Shown piece by piece: positions 59,845 through 64,000 of a stretch of DNA of 64,000 bases. The DNA comes from an uncultured Nioella sp. (GTDB lineage: Bacteria > Pseudomonadota > Alphaproteobacteria > Rhodobacterales > Rhodobacteraceae), in contig CANMJH010000002.1 in the NCBI GenBank assembly GCA_947498125.1, positions 997,001 through 1,061,000 on the forward strand, in the 5' to 3' direction. Every line of letters begins with the position of its first letter. Position 1 is the stretch's first letter. The notes under the pieces are model-generated. The model had not been told where the DNA came from, ran no database searches, and saw only the letters and a list, made by a program, of their open reading frames with translations. Both the position numbers and the translations under genes were made by a program.

Positions 59845-60870
59845 TCACGTCAGGTTTTCACGGATCAAAATTTCAATCCGGATATGTTCTTGAGAGGCGA
59901 TGGTTTTGCGGCCGTCGCAGCTTGCTCTCAGCAGCCGGGACGCGCTGCGCACCAAATGTCCGGGGTCTTGCGCGATCAGAGCATCCAATGTGCCGCCGCG
60001 CAAAAAAGCTTCGGTGGATCTGGTGCGTTCGTGGGCGATGATGACTTGGCTGCTTGCGTCGCTATGGGCGGCAATCGCTTCGAGTGGATCACGCGCTTCC
60101 GAGCACAAGACATAACATCCTACGATGTTAGCGAAGTTTTCGTAGGCATTCGCCACGATTTGCTTTGCCCGATCTGTGTCGCCATAAGTTTCCAACGAAG
60201 GCAGGGCGGTCAGATTTGGAAAATCACCCGTTAGGACGCCATCAAAGCCAAGGCGACGTTCGATGCTGTCACGCGCATTCATCGTTTCAGAGATGACCAA
60301 AACTTGGCCCGTCCGACCGCCCAAGAAACGTCCAAGTAAGCGTCCGGCAGTTGCGCCCGCTTTGTTGCTGTCGATGCCAACAAATGCAGTGGGGTGGGCG
60401 CCGGGCTGGCCTGAAATAAGCTCAACAACGTGTATACCGCGCTCTTCCAGACGCATCATCGCATCGCGCACCTGCGGACTTTCGGGCGCAATGATGGCCA
60501 CCCCGTCAATTGTTTCTGGGTCAAGCGCCGAGAGAAGAGACGAGATTTGGTGGGGGTCGTTTTCTAGAGCCTGCCGCACATCCACTTGAACCGAGTCGTT
60601 CTCGAAGACGGGCCGCGCCTCATCGATGTTGCGAATAAGCGTCATCAGGAACTCATCGCCTGATTTTGGCAGTAGGAAGGCAAGCCTATAGACCCTGTTT
60701 CGCGCAAGATTTGCGGCGGAAATATTGCGAACAAAGCCAATATTTTTAATGGCTTCATTGACGGCATCAACGGTTGCTTTGCGCACACCTGGCCGGCCGT
60801 TCAAGACACGGTCGACTGTCGCCAAGCTAACGCCGGCAGCTTTCGCAAGGTCTTTGGTTGTCGGTCGCAT
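59845..60870 (-). CDS. LacI-family transcriptional regulator
   Basis: A 341-residue LacI/GalR regulator. The HTH reads TTKDLAKAAGVSLATVDRVLNGRPGVR with the usual hinge helix, followed by a periplasmic-binding-protein-like effector domain. The frame goes on to 61002, but the ATG at 60870 starts the HTH as in the family. It lies divergent from a carbohydrate ABC transporter with two matching palindromic operators between them, so it is the likely local repressor. The effector is probably the transported sugar or polyol. Confidence 0.92.
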   Translation of the reverse strand: MRPTTKDLAKAAGVSLATVDRVLNGRPGVRKATVDAVNEAIKNIGFVRNISAANLARNRVYRLAFLLPKSGDEFLMTLIRNIDEARPVFENDSVQVDVRQALENDPHQISSLLSALDPETIDGVAIIAPESPQVRDAMMRLEERGIHVVELISGQPGAHPTAFVGIDSNKAGATAGRLLGRFLGGRTGQVLVISETMNARDSIERRLGFDGVLTGDFPNLTALPSLETYGDTDRAKQIVANAYENFANIVGCYVLCSEARDPLEAIAAHSDASSQVIIAHERTRSTEAFLRGGTLDALIAQDPGHLVRSASRLLRASCDGRKTIASQEHIRIEILIRENLT

Positions 60871-60936
60871 GATCTGCGAATTTCCCTTCATCCTCTGAAA
60901 ATATTTTCGTTTGTTTTTCGGAAGATCGCAAGTGTT

Positions 60937-60952
60937 TGAGGTACGTGCCTCA
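60937..60952. promoter_or_regulatory. LacI-type operator, distal to the transporter
   Basis: TGAGGTACGTGCCTCA, a near-perfect palindrome with a single mismatch pair relative to the second site. It lies 66 bp upstream of the regulator ATG and 30 bp (centre to centre) from the second copy. Confidence 0.75.
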
Positions 60953-60966
60953 GAAAAGACTTGATC

Positions 60967-60982
60967 TGAGGTACGTACCTCA
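60967..60982. promoter_or_regulatory. LacI-type operator, proximal to the transporter
   Basis: TGAGGTACGTACCTCA, a perfect 16-bp palindrome 67 bp before the ATG of the substrate-binding protein gene. With the other copy it forms a pair on one face of the DNA (30 bp apart, about three helical turns). Confidence 0.8.
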
Positions 60983-61049
60983 TCTACCCATAATGTCATC
61001 ACTGAGTCGCGGCGGGAGGTCGCGAAGAACCTTTGGGAGGACTATCAGA

Positions 61050-62369
61050 ATGAAAGTGAAACTGACCCTTACTGCGGCCAGCGTCGCGATTATTGCCAGC
61101 ATGAATGCGGCACAGGCAGAGGACCTGACATTGTGTTGGGCCGCTTGGGATCCGGCAAATGCTCTTGTTGAGCTGAGCCGCGATTTTGAAGAAGAGTCCG
61201 GACACAACATGTCCTTCGAATTTGTTCCGTGGCCGAATTTCGCAGATCGGATGCTGAACGAGCTAAACTCAGGAGGACAGCTTTGCGACCTTATGATCGG
61301 AGACAGCCAATGGATCGGTGGTTCTGCTGAATCCGGGCATTACGTTCAGCTCAACGACTTCTTTGACGCGCAGGGTATCAGCATGGATGATTTCATCCCT
61401 GCAACCGTGCGTGGTTATTCTGAATGGCCAAAAGGCACTCCAAATTATTGGGCGCTTCCCGCGTTTGGTGACGTGGTTGGCTGGACATATCGCCGAGATT
61501 GGTTTGAACGGCCAGAACTTCAGGAAGAGTTCATGGCAACCTATGGTTACGCTCTGGGCGCGCCTGAAACCCTTGCGCAACTGCGCGACATTGCTGCCTT
61601 CTTTCAAGGCCGTGATATTGACGGCACCACAGTCTATGGCGCCGCGATTTATACCGAACGGGGGTCCGAAGGGATCACGATGGGTGTAACGAACGCGCTT
61701 TATAACTACGGTTTCACATATGGTAGCGCCGAGAACCCGTATGACATCGAGGGTTCCGTCAATTCAGAAGGCGCCGTAGCTGGCTTGGAATTCTACCGCG
61801 ATCTTTATGATTGCTGTACGGCCCCGGGTTCTTCCGATTGGTATATGTCCGAAAACATCGACGCGTACCGCTCGGGTCAAGTTGCGATGCAAATGAACTT
61901 TGCCTTTATCTGGCCCGGCGTGGATGCGGACCCGAATGTTGGCGGCGATCGTTCTGGCTACTTCCCCAACCCAGCTGGTCCAGCCGGTCAATATGCACAG
62001 CTTGGCGGGCAAGGGATTTCGGTCGTTAGCTATTCAGAAAACCAAGATGCGGCCTTGGAATATATCGCTTGGTTTGCACAGCCTGAGGTTCAGGCGGAAT
62101 GGTGGGAACGTGGCGGATATTCGGCCTTGCGCGCGGTTGTAGAAGACCCCGGTTTTGCAAGCAGCCAACCCTATGCACAGACCTTCCTCGACTCGATGGC
62201 AATCGTACAGGATTTCTGGGCCGAACCTGCCTACGCAGATTTGCTTCTGGCGATGCAGGACCGCGTGCACAGCTATGTGGTTGCAGGCGAAGGCACCGCT
62301 CAAGAGGCGCTTGATGGTCTTGTCGAAGATTGGATCGAAGTCTTCGAAGATGAAGGCCTGATCGACTAA
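61050..62369 (+). CDS. Carbohydrate ABC transporter substrate-binding protein
   Basis: A 439-residue periplasmic solute-binding protein of family 1. Residues 1-23 form a Sec signal peptide (AQA cleavage before EDLTLCW). The mature domain has a typical two-lobe pattern with DLMIGDSQWIG and YPEGLYD-type loops, and several Trp and Asp residues likely to contact sugar. It fits the polyol / disaccharide group rather than monosaccharide-binding proteins. A strong TGGGAGGA ribosome site precedes the ATG at 61050; a longer frame begins at 60936 within the operators. Genes for two permeases follow. Confidence 0.92.
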   Translation: MKVKLTLTAASVAIIASMNAAQAEDLTLCWAAWDPANALVELSRDFEEESGHNMSFEFVPWPNFADRMLNELNSGGQLCDLMIGDSQWIGGSAESGHYVQLNDFFDAQGISMDDFIPATVRGYSEWPKGTPNYWALPAFGDVVGWTYRRDWFERPELQEEFMATYGYALGAPETLAQLRDIAAFFQGRDIDGTTVYGAAIYTERGSEGITMGVTNALYNYGFTYGSAENPYDIEGSVNSEGAVAGLEFYRDLYDCCTAPGSSDWYMSENIDAYRSGQVAMQMNFAFIWPGVDADPNVGGDRSGYFPNPAGPAGQYAQLGGQGISVVSYSENQDAALEYIAWFAQPEVQAEWWERGGYSALRAVVEDPGFASSQPYAQTFLDSMAIVQDFWAEPAYADLLLAMQDRVHSYVVAGEGTAQEALDGLVEDWIEVFEDEGLID

Positions 62370-62482
62370 GCAGCCGAACCGCTTCCTCTCTCTCTTCGGA
62401 TGCTAACCGCGTGGGGCGCCATACCCGCACATCCTTTGTGGTGTCCCACGCAAATCACTCACTTATTTTTGGGGACAAATAC

Positions 62483-63430
62483 ATGTCCGACACTATCATG
62501 ACGCGCCTTGCGAAAGCGACGCCTCGACGACTTGGCAACCGAATGGGTGGCCTTTCGGATCGCGCCATCGCATGGATCTTTGTGGCGCCGTCTATTGCCT
62601 TGCTACTCGCGGTTAATATCTTTCCGCTGATCTGGACGATCCGACTTAGCTTTACCAATTTCCGCGTAAATCGGCCTAATCGGGATGTAGAATGGATCGG
62701 GCTGGAAAATTATCGCGATATCCTAACGGACGGCGATACTTGGGTCTCGATGCAAGCCACGGCGCATTTCCTGTTCTGGACCATCGCATTGCAGGTTTTG
62801 ATCGGCTTTACACTGGCTTACCTGATCAACAAGAAATTCAAAGGCAATGACCTTTGGACAACGATTATCGTTTTTCCCATGATGTTAAGTCCTGCCGTTG
62901 TCGGCAACTTCTGGACGTTCCTGTATCAACCACAGATTGGCGTCTTCAATTACGTCGTCGGGTTTCTAACGGGCGCAGATCCCACCAGCTTTTCGATGAT
63001 CGGGGATGTGGCTTTAGCCCCTTGGGCCATCATCATTGTAGATACGTGGATGTGGACGCCCTTCGTAATGCTGATCTGCCTGGCAGGGCTTCGTTCCATC
63101 CCGGACTTCATTTACGAGGCCGCTGAGGTCGATCGGGCGAGCAAGTGGCGGCAATTCTGGACGATCACCATTCCTATGGTGCTTCCGTTCCTGATGCTGG
63201 CCGTTCTTTTCCGCGGCATTGAGAATTTCAAGATGTTTGACCTTGTTGTGCAGCTCACCGGCGGCGGGCCCGGTTCAACGACCGAAGTCACCTCGATCAA
63301 CCTTAAACGCGAGGCTTTTGAACGCTGGCGTACCGGATACGCCTCAGCCTACGCAGTCATCCTATTTGTCACCGTCTTTGGCCTTGCCTCGATCTACGTC
63401 AAAGCCCTGAACAAGGTGAAAGACAGATGA
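62483..63430 (+). CDS. Carbohydrate ABC transporter permease (MalF-like)
   Basis: A 315-residue inner-membrane permease with six hydrophobic segments. The conserved EAA loop is EAAEVDRASKWRQFWTITIPMVLP. It pairs with the next permease as a heterodimer in a sugar or polyol importer. The frame starts at 62411, but the ATG at 62483, with GGGGACAAATAC before it, is more likely. It overlaps the next gene by 4 bases. Confidence 0.92.
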   Translation: MSDTIMTRLAKATPRRLGNRMGGLSDRAIAWIFVAPSIALLLAVNIFPLIWTIRLSFTNFRVNRPNRDVEWIGLENYRDILTDGDTWVSMQATAHFLFWTIALQVLIGFTLAYLINKKFKGNDLWTTIIVFPMMLSPAVVGNFWTFLYQPQIGVFNYVVGFLTGADPTSFSMIGDVALAPWAIIIVDTWMWTPFVMLICLAGLRSIPDFIYEAAEVDRASKWRQFWTITIPMVLPFLMLAVLFRGIENFKMFDLVVQLTGGGPGSTTEVTSINLKREAFERWRTGYASAYAVILFVTVFGLASIYVKALNKVKDR

Positions 63431-64000
63431 GCAGTTTTTCCGTCACCGAACCATCGAAGCGGCAGAAATATTTCGCCGGAACCTTGGTCACACTCTATGG
63501 ATTAATCACGCTATTCCCGCTGCTTTGGATCATTGCCACTGGGTTTAAATCGCCCACTGATGCGATTGCCTACCCGCCGGAAGTGTTCTTTGAGCCAACG
63601 CTAGAGGGCTACGTGAACCTCTTTACCACGCAGACCCGATTGTCCGAGGAAGCGGCAATCGAGATGGGCGAGCCGCAAACATGGTACGAGCAGATTGTCC
63701 GCGACAATAACATGATGATTGTTGGTCCTTCGCGCTACTCCGAGCGGTTCTTTAACTCAGTCATCATTGGCTTTGGATCGACGTTCTTGTGCATCGTTCT
63801 GGGCACGGCGGCGGCCTATGCGTTCTCGCGCTTTCGGGTGCCATTAAAAGACGATTTGATGTTCTTCATCCTGTCGACCCGCATGATGCCGCCCATCGCC
63901 GTCGCAATCCCGATCTTTTTGATGTTCCGGCAGCTTGGGCTGAATGACACACATGCGGGCATGATCTTGCTCTACACGGCGGTGAACCTGTCTCTGTCTG
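63427..64000 (+). CDS. Carbohydrate ABC transporter permease (MalG-like), 3' end outside window
   Basis: The first 191 residues of a MalG-type permease, starting with ATGA overlap to the previous gene. The first membrane segment (TLVTLYGLITLFPLLWIIATGFKS), the FFEPTLEGYVNLF loop, and three more hydrophobic segments are visible. The EAA loop and the ATPase gene lie beyond the window. The periplasmic loop after the first helix is unusually long (about 60 residues, with EEAAIEMGEPQTWYEQI), which is seen in a subset of polyol/sugar systems. Confidence 0.9.
   Translation, partial: MSSFSVTEPSKRQKYFAGTLVTLYGLITLFPLLWIIATGFKSPTDAIAYPPEVFFEPTLEGYVNLFTTQTRLSEEAAIEMGEPQTWYEQIVRDNNMMIVGPSRYSERFFNSVIIGFGSTFLCIVLGTAAAYAFSRFRVPLKDDLMFFILSTRMMPPIAVAIPIFLMFRQLGLNDTHAGMILLYTAVNLSLS

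Overview
The window looks like a chromosomal segment of an alphaproteobacterium of the order Rhodobacterales (marine Roseobacter type). This rests on gene content: the neighbourhood Suv3-like helicase / S4 protein / 7Fe ferredoxin FdxA / CarD, DUF3422, DUF2927, DUF1178 and HemP proteins, a TGA-N9-TCA iron box, and a consensus CtrA site. GC content is moderate. I see no CRISPR array, rRNA, intact insertion sequence or prophage. One tRNA gene, tRNA-Ser(UGA), is present.

Layout. 1-16.5 kb is mostly housekeeping: a TPR protein cut by the window edge, the helicase, an S4 RNA-binding protein, fdxA, carD, cobS and cobT (divergent), a Kef-type antiporter, two M20 peptidases (ArgE-like and HipO-like), moaA, a lipoprotein, an acyl-CoA synthetase and a DUF3422 protein. 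16.7-23 kb holds a DUF457-like membrane protein, hemP with an iron box, a Nudix hydrolase, DUF1178, an SDR, a tandem-domain glycosyltransferase and DUF2927. From 32.1 kb down to 23.2 kb nine genes run head to tail on the minus strand: SPOR lipoprotein, D-Ala-D-Ala carboxypeptidase, tmk, holB, tatD, PhnP-like hydrolase, AEC transporter, protein phosphatase, MsbA-like exporter. The tRNA lies just beyond them, followed by a divergent pair (SMR-like protein and GT39 transferase) and a large RTX protein.

The most striking part is 37.9-52.7 kb, all on the plus strand: globin, FIST-domain protein, hybrid histidine kinase with a LOV-type PAS domain, LuxR-type response regulator, HPt protein, REC-PP2C phosphatase, STAS anti-anti-sigma factor and RsbW-like kinase. 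An exopolysaccharide operon follows: DUF3131 protein, acyltransferase 3, BcsA-like GT2 synthase, second DUF3131 protein and a peptidoglycan-binding-type secreted protein. The parts match those of the Pseudomonas NosP-NahK-HptB-HsbR-HsbA biofilm pathway and the Rhodobacter Rba partner switch, but here they sit together beside a probable polysaccharide synthase. My inference is a light- and possibly NO/heme-responsive switch for an extracellular polymer.

52.8-55 kb has a divergent LysR / SDR-CMD unit. 55-59.6 kb is a surface-polysaccharide module on the minus strand (nucleotidyltransferase, nucleotidyltransferase-kinase fusion, HAD phosphatase, GT61, unknown protein), ending beside an ORF remnant. 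From 59.8 kb to the end lies a LacI-regulated carbohydrate ABC transporter with two matching operators; its last permease gene runs off the window.
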